This document shows positions 1 through 6,652 of a DNA stretch of 10,974 nt, piece after piece (positions within the stretch are counted from its first letter, which is position 1; every line of letters begins with the position of its first letter). The stretch comes from Campylobacter concisus (GTDB taxonomy: Bacteria; Campylobacterota; Campylobacteria; Campylobacterales; Campylobacteraceae): positions 1 to 10,974 of the forward strand of contig JAHADO010000024.1 of NCBI GenBank assembly GCA_018375265.1. The letters are read 5' to 3'. The notes beneath the pieces are model-generated. The model saw only the letters and a program-made list of their open reading frames with translations, had not been told where the DNA came from and did no database searches. The position numbers and the translations under genes are program-made.

Positions 1-840
1 ATACCTTTTAGAGATCTGCTTCTTGGACTATTTTTCATAACTGTTGGCATGCAGATAAATTTTGTAGTCGTGCTCTCAAATATCTGGCTAGTTCTAGGTC
101 TAGTCTTTAGCATAATGGTCGTAAAAGCCATCGTCGTTTTTGCCGTTTTAAATATCTACTTAAAACGCAGGGTCGCTGCTAAGACCGCGCTTAGCGTCTG
201 CCAGATCGGCGAATTTGCACTGGCTGTTTTTGGTCTGATGACTACTAGAAATTTACTTGATGTCCAAACTGCTCAAATTTTCATCGCAGCCTCTGTTATA
301 TCGATGTTTGCAACACCTTTTATACTTAAAAAGCTTGACGTTTTAGCTGATCTTGTAGAGCGTGAGGTGGTAGTCGAGTCAAACGAGACCTTAAAGCCAC
401 AAAAACTGAAAAATCACATCGTAGTCTTTGGCTATGATAGGCTTGGTCAAGAAGTAGTTTTAAGATTAAAAGAGACAAAGCTTTTATACATCGTGCTTGA
501 TAACGACATCAGCCTAGTCGAGCTTGGTAGGAGCCGCGGGGAAAATGTATTTTTAGGGAACGTACTTCAAAGCAACACCCTTGAAAACGCTTGCTTAGAC
601 GATGCAGCCGCTGTCATCATAACTGTAAATAACGAGCAAAGAGTTGAGCTGATCGCGCAAAAGATCAAAGACTACGGAGCAAATATCCAAACGATCATCA
701 AAGCAAATGGCGAGGGCAACAAAGATATCTTTGGCGAGCTAGGAGCAAATTTCCACCTTATAAGCGAGGAGCGCGTCATGGCAAAAACACTTGTTCACGA
801 AGCCCTTCAGTGCAAGATCGACCACGACGTAAGAGCGTAG
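1..840 (+). CDS. KefB/KefC-type cation:proton antiporter, C-terminal part (5' end outside window)
   Basis: The reading frame is open from base 1, and the first 16 codons (starting IPFRDLLLGLFF) match the late membrane helices of CPA2 antiporters. The ATG at 49 is therefore internal and the gene is truncated by the window edge. The visible 279 residues hold several hydrophobic helices, including the family-type segment CQIGEFALAVFGL. An RCK/TrkA-N domain follows from about residue 139, where the strand HIVVFGYDRLGQ carries the GxxxxG nucleotide-binding turn (GYDRLG), an acidic residue follows the next strand (LDND), and VIITVNNE lies further on. CPA2 proteins exchange K+ or Na+ for H+ across the inner membrane, and the RCK domain gates them by binding NAD(H) or similar ligands. 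No TrkA-C domain is seen after the RCK fold. The ion cannot be assigned. No clear terminator follows the stop; a toxin-gene remnant starts within a few bases. Confidence 0.9.
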   Translation: MPFRDLLLGLFFITVGMQINFVVVLSNIWLVLGLVFSIMVVKAIVVFAVLNIYLKRRVAAKTALSVCQIGEFALAVFGLMTTRNLLDVQTAQIFIAASVISMFATPFILKKLDVLADLVEREVVVESNETLKPQKLKNHIVVFGYDRLGQEVVLRLKETKLLYIVLDNDISLVELGRSRGENVFLGNVLQSNTLENACLDDAAAVIITVNNEQRVELIAQKIKDYGANIQTIIKANGEGNKDIFGELGANFHLISEERVMAKTLVHEALQCKIDHDVRA

Positions 841-844
841 GTAA

Positions 845-952
845 AAACAGGATAAAAATACCTTAAAAAGGATAAACAGCGAACACCGCTTGGCTTACGC
901 AGTAGATGAGACTACGATCTACATAATAGCCTGCAAAGGGCATTATAATTAA
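845..952 (+). pseudogene. Remnant of a YoeB/Txe-family mRNA interferase toxin (C-terminal third only)
   Basis: This frame has a stop at 842-844, no start codon, and ends at TAA 950-952. From about 866 it reads KRINSEHRLAYAVDETTI followed by YIIACKGHYN. From memory the end of E. coli YoeB is RRITEEHRLVYAV, then LLIAACRYHY, so the match is colinear across about 28 residues. The positions aligning with YoeB catalytic Arg65 (bases 887-889), His83 (941-943) and Tyr84 (944-946) are kept. The first two thirds of the fold, including the Glu46 equivalent, are absent, as is any YefM-like antitoxin. It is too short and lacks a start, so it should be non-functional: the scar of a toxin-antitoxin module lost from the antiporter's 3' flank. 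The homology rests on my reading, but the pattern is specific. Confidence 0.75.
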
Positions 953-1003
953 AATTTTTGCTCTCAACATCTTTTCATAAGTCTTTTTAAAATATAACTT
1001 TAT

Positions 1004-1009
1004 TATAAT
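1004..1009 (+). promoter_or_regulatory. Putative sigma70 -10 box for the exported-protein gene at 1044
   Basis: A perfect TATAAT lies 34 bases before the ATG, behind T- and A-rich runs at 983-1003. Campylobacter vegetative promoters typically have a strong -10, a periodic AT-rich upstream region and no conserved -35. The spacing leaves room for a short leader with the AAAGGA ribosome binding site just before the start. No -35 is claimed. Confidence 0.5.
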
Positions 1010-1043
1010 CACATCGTTTTATAAAATTTCAAAAGGATAAATT

Positions 1044-1433
1044 ATGAGAAAAATGTTTTTATTTAGCTTGGCTACATTATCTTTATTAACAATTAGTGCT
1101 AATGCAAGAGAGTATAAATGTACTGATAAAGATGTAATAATTGCGGCTCTAAAGGCTGATCCATCAACCCAAGGTGCTTCTATACAATCACGTATGGAGG
1201 TTTTACACGGATTTCGTCCTTGGAAGATAGAAAACATCGAACAAAGAGGATTTACGCCAAAAACAATGATAGGGTGTATGGCTGATACGAATGGGGCATA
1301 TATAACCTATGTTATTCACGTTGACAAAGAAACTGGAAAAGCGTTTGTGCTTCCACACCCTACTCAAAGTTATGCCAAATTTAAAAGGGTAACTAGCAAA
1401 AAAGATCACGGAGCATATATACCAGTAAATTAA
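1044..1433 (+). CDS. Small exported protein of unknown function
   Basis: I do not recognise this 129-residue protein. It opens with a Sec signal peptide: MRKM, a hydrophobic core at about residues 5-17, and an ANA cleavage site after residue 21. The mature part is about 108 residues and mostly polar, with two cysteines (about 26 and 78) that could form a disulfide in the periplasm. It has a conserved-looking centre (HGFRPWKIENIEQRGF) and a basic C-terminal section. The start is supported by AAAGGA a few bases upstream and by the signal peptide beginning exactly there. It has its own likely promoter and is followed by a strong hairpin, so it is probably monocistronic. Codons lean to A/T in third positions (TTA leucine, ATT/ATA isoleucine, AGA arginine) more than in secA or lolA next door, which fits an accessory gene. 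A periplasmic location is inferred. Confidence 0.8.
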   Translation: MRKMFLFSLATLSLLTISANAREYKCTDKDVIIAALKADPSTQGASIQSRMEVLHGFRPWKIENIEQRGFTPKTMIGCMADTNGAYITYVIHVDKETGKAFVLPHPTQSYAKFKRVTSKKDHGAYIPVN

Positions 1434-1447
1434 CTGGACGTTCTTTA

Positions 1448-1494
1448 TCTTGCAAAAATTCTAATCAATGCTATGTAGTTAGAATTTTTCAAGA
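1448..1494. terminator. Long inverted repeat, probable terminator of the exported-protein gene
   Basis: The arms AAAAATTCTAA (1454-1464) and TTAGAATTTTT (1479-1489) pair perfectly over 11 bp. Beyond a bulged C at 1453 another 5 bp pair (TCTTG with CAAGA). The total stem is about 16 bp with a 14-base loop. The T run lies in the descending arm. It sits 15 bases after the stop at 1433, as expected for an intrinsic terminator, and its symmetry could let it work on both strands. Confidence 0.6.
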
Positions 1495-1502
1495 CAAAAA
1501 TT

Positions 1503-1545
1503 TGTTATAAAGATGATAAATAGTTCAAATTTCATCTTTATAACA
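1503..1545. terminator. Second long inverted repeat, possible terminator for minus-strand transcripts
   Basis: TGTTATAAAGATGA (1503-1516) pairs perfectly with TCATCTTTATAACA (1532-1545), a 14 bp stem around a 15-base loop. On the minus strand the stem is followed by AATTTTTG, a modest U tract, so it may stop read-through from the Lol permease gene. On the plus strand no U tract follows. The stem is low in GC, so a protein-binding or mobile-element-end role cannot be excluded. Confidence 0.4.
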
Positions 1546-1595
1546 GTAAATTTTAGTGCTTTAGATTTATAAATTTAAAAGCGAAGTATCAAATT

Positions 1596-1620
1596 TAAAG
1601 CCTAGCTTTGCCAGGCTTTA
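1596..1620 (-). terminator. Terminator hairpin overlapping the stop of the Lol permease gene
   Basis: TAAAGCCT (1596-1603) pairs with AGGCTTTA (1613-1620). After one mismatch the inner GC/GC bases also pair around a TTT loop. The stem contains the TAA stop of the minus-strand permease gene (1618-1620) and is followed on that strand by an AT-rich stretch with TTT. It is likely the intrinsic terminator of the secA-permease transcript. Confidence 0.6.
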
Positions 1621-2820
1621 CTCATTTCTTAAAGTTTGAAGTACATTTACCTCAGTAGCTTTTTTGGCTGGATAGTAAGACGAGATAGCCACGATAAACA
1701 CAGCGCCAACTACGATAAGCACAAGATCAAGAGTTGAGAGCTCAAGTGGTAGTTTGCTTGAGCCATAGACGTCAGCTGGCAGGTCTATGATATTAAAATT
1801 TCCAAGTAAAAATAGCCCCAAAAAGCCAAGCACTAAGCCAAATATAATGCCACCTCCGCCGATAACTAGCCCTTGATAAAAGAAGCTCCTTTTTATCTCA
1901 CCTTTGCTAGCTCCAAGTGCTAAAAGCAAGGCGATCTCCTGCCTGCGGTTCATCACGGTCATTAGTAGCGAGCTTATGATATTTAGCGACGCCACAAGGA
2001 TAATGAGCATCAAAACTATAAAAAGTGCTCTTTTTTCAAGTGCGAGTGCTGAGAAAAAGTTGCCATTTTGCTCCCACCAGCCAATGGCAACCGTGCCTGC
2101 TGGAAGGCCTTCGCGCACCCTTTTTATATCATCAAATGGCTTGTTTGAAAAGATGTGAATTCCATCATAAACGCCCTTTGGATAGTCCAAAATTTTCCTT
2201 AATGCATCAACTGAAGTATATGAAAACGCCTTATCGTAGGCGATTAGCCCAGATGTAAATGAGCCGCCTATGTCAAAGCGCTTCATCTTTGGCGTTAGCG
2301 AAAAGCCAGCTGGATCAGCCTTTGTAAAGATAAGCGTTAGTTTTTCATCATTTCTTAGTCTAAACTCACTCGTTATGCCGCTTCCCACAAGTATCTCAAA
2401 ACCCTCTAGCTCTTTATCTTTTAAAGCTTCATTCACAACTGAGTTTATCTGCTTTTCATCTTTAAAATTTACGCCATAAATTAGCCCGCCTTCAAGCGCA
2501 TTTGCCGAGCGGTAGATGACCTGCGTGCTGATATATGGACTAAATTTAAGGTCGCTAAATTTAGCTTTTAGCTCATCTACAAAGCCATCATCAATCGATC
2601 CTTTAAAAGCGCTTTGAACAGTTATTGGATAGTTCATCGTAAAAAGTTTGCGCTCAAATTCTTTATCAAATCCGTTCATAATAGCCATAGCAACTATTAA
2701 AACCATAAGACCAATGCTAACACCAAGAAAGGCGAGCAAGGCGCTAAGAGCGATAAATGGCTGAGTTTTATCAAATCTTAAATATTTAAAAAGTAGGTAC
2801 TTTGGTAAGCTTGTCATCAA
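1618..2820 (-). CDS. LolC/LolE-type lipoprotein-releasing ABC transporter permease
   Basis: This 400-residue inner-membrane protein has the LolC/E layout. There is one N-terminal helix (about 21-48) ending in the family-typical MNGFDKEFE, a large periplasmic domain (about 52-262), and an FtsX-type block of three helices (about 263-290, 315-340, 365-387). The segment EKRALFIVLMLIILVASLN, then IISSLLM and EIALLLALGAS, is characteristic of LolC/LolE, as is the late LPADVYGSSKLPLEL. With the ATPase LolD such permeases pull mature lipoproteins out of the inner membrane and hand them to LolA. No LolD or second permease is in the window. It lies 48 bases downstream of secA on the same strand, and lolA is on the other side of secA. 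Two consecutive ATG codons open the frame. AAAGG lies 4 bases before the first and 7 before the second, so initiation at 2817 is equally plausible. Whether it works as LolC, LolE or a single LolF-like subunit cannot be told here. Confidence 0.88.
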   Translation of the reverse strand: MMTSLPKYLLFKYLRFDKTQPFIALSALLAFLGVSIGLMVLIVAMAIMNGFDKEFERKLFTMNYPITVQSAFKGSIDDGFVDELKAKFSDLKFSPYISTQVIYRSANALEGGLIYGVNFKDEKQINSVVNEALKDKELEGFEILVGSGITSEFRLRNDEKLTLIFTKADPAGFSLTPKMKRFDIGGSFTSGLIAYDKAFSYTSVDALRKILDYPKGVYDGIHIFSNKPFDDIKRVREGLPAGTVAIGWWEQNGNFFSALALEKRALFIVLMLIILVASLNIISSLLMTVMNRRQEIALLLALGASKGEIKRSFFYQGLVIGGGGIIFGLVLGFLGLFLLGNFNIIDLPADVYGSSKLPLELSTLDLVLIVVGAVFIVAISSYYPAKKATEVNVLQTLRNE

Positions 2821-2835
2821 ATAGCCTTTAAAAGA

Positions 2836-2857
2836 TTAAGGCGCTTTGGCGCCTTAA
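2836..2857 (-). terminator. Perfect GC-rich hairpin between secA and the Lol permease gene
   Basis: TTAAGGCGC (2836-2844) and GCGCCTTAA (2849-2857) form a 9 bp perfect stem with a 4-base loop. On the minus strand it is followed by TCTTTT. This is a classic intrinsic terminator shape placed 11 bases after the secA stop. It lies just before the permease ribosome binding site, so it may attenuate rather than fully end the secA transcript. Confidence 0.65.
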
Positions 2858-2868
2858 AAGTAGAAATT

Positions 2869-5475
2869 TTAAGCAAATATGCCTTTTTTAGGGCCACTTT
2901 TGCCGTGGCAATCTTTATATTTTTTACCGCTTCCGCAAGGGCATGGAGCGTTTCTTGGTATCTTTTTTTCAGGCGTGAAATTTTCTTCTTCGCCTTGGTT
3001 ATTATAGCTTAGGGGCTCATTTTCAGCATTTTGGCTAGCTTCTAGCATCATCCTGGCTTGCTCTTCTTGCTCCTCACGGCTCTTAAATCTAACAACTTGA
3101 AGCGTCTTAACGCTCTCAGTTTTTAGCCTACCAACTAGCTCCATAAAGAGGTTGTAGCTCTCTTTTTTATACTCCACTAATGGATCTTTTTGATTATATC
3201 CTCTTAGACCGATGCCAGTTTTTAGGATATCCATCTGATAAAGGTGCTCTCTCCACGCATAATCAAGTACTTGAAGATAAAAAATTTTCTCTATATCTTT
3301 TCTTTGCACTTCATTTAGTACACTCATCTTTTCGTTATATCTAACATCTAAAATTTGCGCTATTTTCTCTACTAGTTCATTATACTCTAGCCCTTTTAGC
3401 TCGCTCTCGTCGATCTCTTCGCCACAGTCTGCAAGGATGATAGAGCATAAATTTTTAATGTCAAAGTCATCTTTCAAGCCGCCATGAAAAATTTCAGCCG
3501 TATCAAGTAAATTTGTAGCGTATTCAACTCTGTTTTGAGCTATTTTTTCGCTCATATCGTAGTTTTTATCAAGTAGCTCATCGCGGTATTTGTAGATAGT
3601 CTTTCTTTGCTCATTTGCCACGTCGTCATACTCAAGCAAATGTTTTCTAGCCTCAAAGTGCAAGCTCTCAACTTTCTTTTGAGCGTTTTCAACAGCCCTT
3701 GTCACCATGCGGCTCTCGATGCTTTCGCCCTCGTCGATACCAAGCCTATCCATGATCGCTTTTATGCGGTCGCTACCAAAAATTCTTAAAAGATTGTCCT
3801 CCAAGCTTAGATAAAATCTACTCATACCAGGGTCGCCCTGACGTCCAGCACGGCCACGGAGCTGATTATCTATCCTTCTACTTTCGTGCCTTTCGGTGCC
3901 GATGATATATAAGCCGCCAAGGTCTCTCACCTCGTCATTTATCCTGATATCAACACCACGTCCAGCCATGTTTGTAGCGATAGTCACAGCACCTTTTACG
4001 CCAGCTTGTGCGATGATCTCGGCCTCTTTTTCGTGGTTTTTAGCATTTAGCACAGAGTGTGGGATGCCAGCTTTTTTAAGCATCTCGTGAAGCACCTCAC
4101 TACGCTCGATACTTGCAGTTCCTACAAGCACTGGCTGACCTTTTTCGTGAGCCTTTTTAATCTCGTCGATGACCGCTTTAAATTTCTCGTTTTGAGTTTT
4201 GTAGATAAGGTCGTTTTGATCAATCCTCTTAACTGGCACGTTTGTAGGTATCGAGATAACTTCAAGGTTGTAAATTTGAGAAAACTCAGTGGCTTCTGTC
4301 TGAGCCGTACCAGTCATGCCTGCAAGTTTTTTATACATCCTAAAGTAGTTTTGATATGTTGTATCAGCTAGCGTTTGGCTCTCTTCTTGAATTTTCACGC
4401 CCTCTTTTGCCTCAAGCGCTTGATGAAGTCCCTCACTAAAGCGCCTGCCCTCGCTTAGACGTCCTGTAAATTCATCAACAATAACAACCTCACCATCTTT
4501 TACAACATAATGAACGTCTTTTTCAAAGAGATTGTGAGCTTTTAGAGCTTGATCTAAGTGGTGGCTTAGCACGGCGTTTTCAAGGTTGTATAAATTTTCA
4601 ACCCCAAAGAGCTTTTCAGCCTTGCTTATGCCAGCTTCTGTGATCATTATCGTTCTATTTTTTTCATCTACTATAAAATCCCCCGTTGGCTTTGAGCCTG
4701 GCACGTTTGGATCGGCTGGAGTGCCTCTGGTAAGCTGTTTTGCGACTTGATCAGCTCTTATGTAGCCATCAAGCGTGCGGTTTGTTGGACCAGAGATGAT
4801 AAGTGGCGTTCTAGCCTCATCTATCAAGATACTATCGACCTCGTCCACGATGACGAAGTTATGGCCTCTTTGCACCTTTTGGCTAGCTTCAAATTTCATA
4901 TTGTCACGAAGGTAGTCAAAGCCAAATTCTGAGTTTGTGCCGTATGTTATGTCGGCGTTATAGGCAGCTTGTCTTACCTCATCGTCGTATCCGCCGCTTA
5001 GTATCACATCGACGCTTAAGCCTAAAAAGTTGTAAAGCTCGCCCATTTGCGTCGCGTCACGCTTTGCAAGGTAGTCATTTACTGTTACTACATGCACGCC
5101 CTTGCCACTCATCGCGTTTAAGATAACTGGCAAAGTCGCAACCAAGGTCTTGCCCTCGCCTGTCTTCATCTCGGCGATCCTGCCCTCGTTTAGCACCATA
5201 CCGCCGATTAGCTGCACATCAAAATGGCGCATCTTAAGCACCCTTTTACTAGCCTCTCTAACTAACGCAAAGACATCATTTAAAATTTGATCTAAAGTGA
5301 CTTTCTCTTCGACGACTTGGGCTTTTAGCTCATTAAATTTGATCTTAAGCTCATCGTCACTCATCTTTTCATACGTAGGCTCAAGCGCATTTATCTGCGC
5401 CACACGTTTTATGTATTTTTTGACTTCTCTATCGTTTTTCGTGCCAAAAATCTTTCTAAATACCGATGAAATCAT
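2869..5475 (-). CDS. secA: Preprotein translocase ATPase SecA
   Basis: This 868-residue protein is complete and of normal SecA length. Walker A is MKTGEGKT (103-110) and Walker B is VIVDEVDS (208-215), followed by [14 protein letters not shown]. The preprotein-binding/NBD1 signature [15 protein letters not shown] is at about 179-193, and [20 protein letters not shown] at about 336-355. NBD2 carries NMAGRGVDI (502-510) and the arginine-finger motif [10 protein letters not shown] (538-547). The helical scaffold and wing domains follow, then an acidic linker. The C-terminal zinc-binding tail has C845, C847, C856 and H857 (CxC-x8-CH), which in the family binds SecB and phospholipid. SecA couples ATP hydrolysis to pushing precursors through SecYEG at the inner membrane. 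The start is supported by AGGAAGG 7 bases before the ATG. It is transcribed away from lolA and followed by a hairpin and the Lol permease gene. No key residue is missing. Confidence 0.98.
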   Translation of the reverse strand: MISSVFRKIFGTKNDREVKKYIKRVAQINALEPTYEKMSDDELKIKFNELKAQVVEEKVTLDQILNDVFALVREASKRVLKMRHFDVQLIGGMVLNEGRIAEMKTGEGKTLVATLPVILNAMSGKGVHVVTVNDYLAKRDATQMGELYNFLGLSVDVILSGGYDDEVRQAAYNADITYGTNSEFGFDYLRDNMKFEASQKVQRGHNFVIVDEVDSILIDEARTPLIISGPTNRTLDGYIRADQVAKQLTRGTPADPNVPGSKPTGDFIVDEKNRTIMITEAGISKAEKLFGVENLYNLENAVLSHHLDQALKAHNLFEKDVHYVVKDGEVVIVDEFTGRLSEGRRFSEGLHQALEAKEGVKIQEESQTLADTTYQNYFRMYKKLAGMTGTAQTEATEFSQIYNLEVISIPTNVPVKRIDQNDLIYKTQNEKFKAVIDEIKKAHEKGQPVLVGTASIERSEVLHEMLKKAGIPHSVLNAKNHEKEAEIIAQAGVKGAVTIATNMAGRGVDIRINDEVRDLGGLYIIGTERHESRRIDNQLRGRAGRQGDPGMSRFYLSLEDNLLRIFGSDRIKAIMDRLGIDEGESIESRMVTRAVENAQKKVESLHFEARKHLLEYDDVANEQRKTIYKYRDELLDKNYDMSEKIAQNRVEYATNLLDTAEIFHGGLKDDFDIKNLCSIILADCGEEIDESELKGLEYNELVEKIAQILDVRYNEKMSVLNEVQRKDIEKIFYLQVLDYAWREHLYQMDILKTGIGLRGYNQKDPLVEYKKESYNLFMELVGRLKTESVKTLQVVRFKSREEQEEQARMMLEASQNAENEPLSYNNQGEEENFTPEKKIPRNAPCPCGSGKKYKDCHGKSGPKKGIFA

Positions 5476-5506
5476 TACTTTACCTTCCTAAATTTTTAAA
5501 CTTTGG

Positions 5507-5517
5507 ATCTTAGCATA
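5507..5517 (-). promoter_or_regulatory. Putative -10 region for secA
   Basis: On the minus strand this reads TATGCTAAGAT, containing the overlapping candidate -10 boxes TATGCT and TAAGAT about 32-42 bases before the secA ATG. An AT-rich stretch lies upstream. It shares the roughly 97-base secA-lolA gap with the lolA promoter. The assignment is by position and sequence only. Confidence 0.35.
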
Positions 5518-5546
5518 GTTTAACTATTTATTTAATTAAACTGGGC

Positions 5547-5552
5547 TAGAAT
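5547..5552 (+). promoter_or_regulatory. Putative -10 box for lolA
   Basis: TAGAAT lies 20 bases before the lolA ATG and is preceded by an AT-rich tract at 5519-5540. AAGGA sits between it and the start (5562-5566), so the leader would be short. It is divergent from the secA promoter candidate about 35 bases away. Confidence 0.4.
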
Positions 5553-5572
5553 ACGCCAAAAAAGGATAAAAA

Positions 5573-6085
5573 ATGAGAAAATTTTTGATAGCTTCTCTCG
5601 TTGCGGTTTGCTCATTTGGCGCTGGCTTAAATTTTAAAAGCCTGCAAAGTGACTTTACTCAAACTGTTTTTAGTGAAGGCAAGAGTGTAAATTATAAAGG
5701 TAGATTTTACGCCAAAAGCGACAACACCGCACTTTGGATATATGAAAGTCCAACACCAAAGAGAATTTACTTTGACAAAGACAAGGTGGTCGTGATCGAG
5801 GATGAGCTTGAGCAAGCCATCATCTCAAGACTAGATAACACGCCAAATTTGACGCAGGTCTTAGCTCATGCAGAGCAAATTCAGCCGACACTTTATAAGG
5901 CGATATATGACGGGGTTGAGTACTTTATAACGATCAAAAATACGCTTCCAACGACGATTGATTATAAAGACAAACTCTCAAATAAGATAAAAATCACTCT
6001 AAGCAACCCTGTAAAAGACGCGCTCATCCCAAAAGAGACGCTAACTCCGGTTATCCCACAAGGTTACGACATCGTAAATCAATAA
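5573..6085 (+). CDS. lolA: Periplasmic outer-membrane lipoprotein carrier protein LolA
   Basis: This 170-residue protein has a Sec signal peptide (MRK, hydrophobic core 4-15, cleavage near residues 16-18). It then shows the LolA opening FKSLQSDFTQTVFSEGKSV, followed by YKGRFYAKSDNTALWIYESP and KRIYFDKDKVVVIEDELEQA. In LolA proteins this is the alternating beta-strand pattern of the half-open barrel that shields lipoprotein acyl chains. LolA receives lipoproteins from the LolCDE complex and ferries them to the outer membrane. The length suits the short LolA form seen in Campylobacter. The position next to secA, with a LolC/E permease beyond it, supports the call. AAGGA lies 6 bases before the ATG. 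A cysteine at residue 13 is inside the hydrophobic core but lacks a proper lipobox. The gene ends in a hairpin shared with the convergent operon. Confidence 0.88.
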   Translation: MRKFLIASLVAVCSFGAGLNFKSLQSDFTQTVFSEGKSVNYKGRFYAKSDNTALWIYESPTPKRIYFDKDKVVVIEDELEQAIISRLDNTPNLTQVLAHAEQIQPTLYKAIYDGVEYFITIKNTLPTTIDYKDKLSNKIKITLSNPVKDALIPKETLTPVIPQGYDIVNQ

Positions 6086-6111
6086 ATTTGGCTAGCTTTT
6101 AGCCAAATTTA
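6083..6111. terminator. Bidirectional terminator between lolA and the convergent operon
   Basis: TAAATTTGGCTA (6083-6094) pairs perfectly with TAGCCAAATTTA (6100-6111), a 12 bp stem with a 5-base loop. It contains the lolA stop codon and ends 1 base before the stop of the minus-strand gene (6113-6115). ATTTA on each side gives a weak U-rich tail in both directions. Its placement between two convergent genes fits a shared terminator. Confidence 0.65.
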
Positions 6112-6112
6112 C

Positions 6113-6652
6113 TCACTTCTCTCCGAAGTCTTTTCCAAATTCTTGCACATTATTTAGATCAATAGGCTTTTGCACCACATCATTTGGGTCAGGTGCAACG
6201 ATGATCTCATTACCTTTTTTCTTCTTTTCTGGCTTTGTCATCACATCTTCATTTACGCTTGGATCAGAGCATAAATTTTGGCTTTTTATCGCTTTTATGA
6301 TCTCGCTTAGCTCCAAATTATTTATCACTTTGATGTTTAAAATAAGCACATCATCGATATCAAGCGAGTGCTTTTTGGCTGCGTATTTCATAAAGAGCTC
6401 TTTAAATTTCTCTTTTCCCATTGAGGTGAGGATGTCCTCCACGTAAAAGCTGCCAACAACGACGTTTAGCGCATCAAGCACGTATGCTTCATTCTCCTCC
6501 ACATCACGTCCGACAACTTCAAGGTTCATGCTTATCTTTTTTGTTAAATTTTGTCCAGCTTTTGAGTAGATATCTGTTTGAAAGTCACTCACTTTTAGCA
6601 CGTCTGCAAATGCAAAAACGCCAAAAACAAGGCTTAAAAATAGCTTTTTCAT
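6113..6652 (-). CDS. Periplasmic protein with FliL-like domain
   Basis: This 179-residue protein starts with a clear signal peptide (MKKLFLSLVFGVFAFA, cleaved before DVLK), so it is predicted to be periplasmic. Residues about 40-110 resemble the FliL core. A strand ISMNLEVV is followed by YVLDALNVVVGSF, then VEDILTSMGKEKFKELF, then DDVLILNIKVI. This matches the family order of a helix with a conserved D, the ED-L--GKEK-K motif, and a final strand. FliL itself is membrane-anchored beside the flagellar stator; here the N-terminal anchor is replaced by a cleavable signal. The last 45 residues are charged and low in hydrophobicity, with a KKKK run. The start has a strong AAGGAGA and overlaps the helicase stop by four bases (ATGA). 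The gene is last in the operon and is the probable counterpart of C. jejuni Cj0944c (gene order from memory). A flagellar role is not shown. Confidence 0.8.
   Translation of the reverse strand: MKKLFLSLVFGVFAFADVLKVSDFQTDIYSKAGQNLTKKISMNLEVVGRDVEENEAYVLDALNVVVGSFYVEDILTSMGKEKFKELFMKYAAKKHSLDIDDVLILNIKVINNLELSEIIKAIKSQNLCSDPSVNEDVMTKPEKKKKGNEIIVAPDPNDVVQKPIDLNNVQEFGKDFGEK

Noticed and set aside
872..952. Apparent structured RNA with three successive hairpins (e.g. GTAGAT/ATCTAC at 902-922)
   Set aside because: The same bases read in one frame as a YoeB C terminus with several conserved residues, which explains the sequence better. I see no 6S, tmRNA, SRP or RNase P signature.
1019..1409. Minus-strand open frames across the exported-protein gene
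   Set aside because: They overlap the plus-strand gene, which has a promoter, ribosome site and signal peptide; the opposite frames have none of these.
1904..5491. Several 60-100 codon plus-strand open frames opposite the permease and secA genes
   Set aside because: They are antisense shadows of well-supported genes, without ribosome binding sites or recognisable domains.
5573..5630. LolA as a lipoprotein because of Cys13 in its signal peptide
   Set aside because: The preceding residues are VAV, so the -1 position is not G, A or S. The usual periplasmic signal cleavage a few residues later fits LolA.
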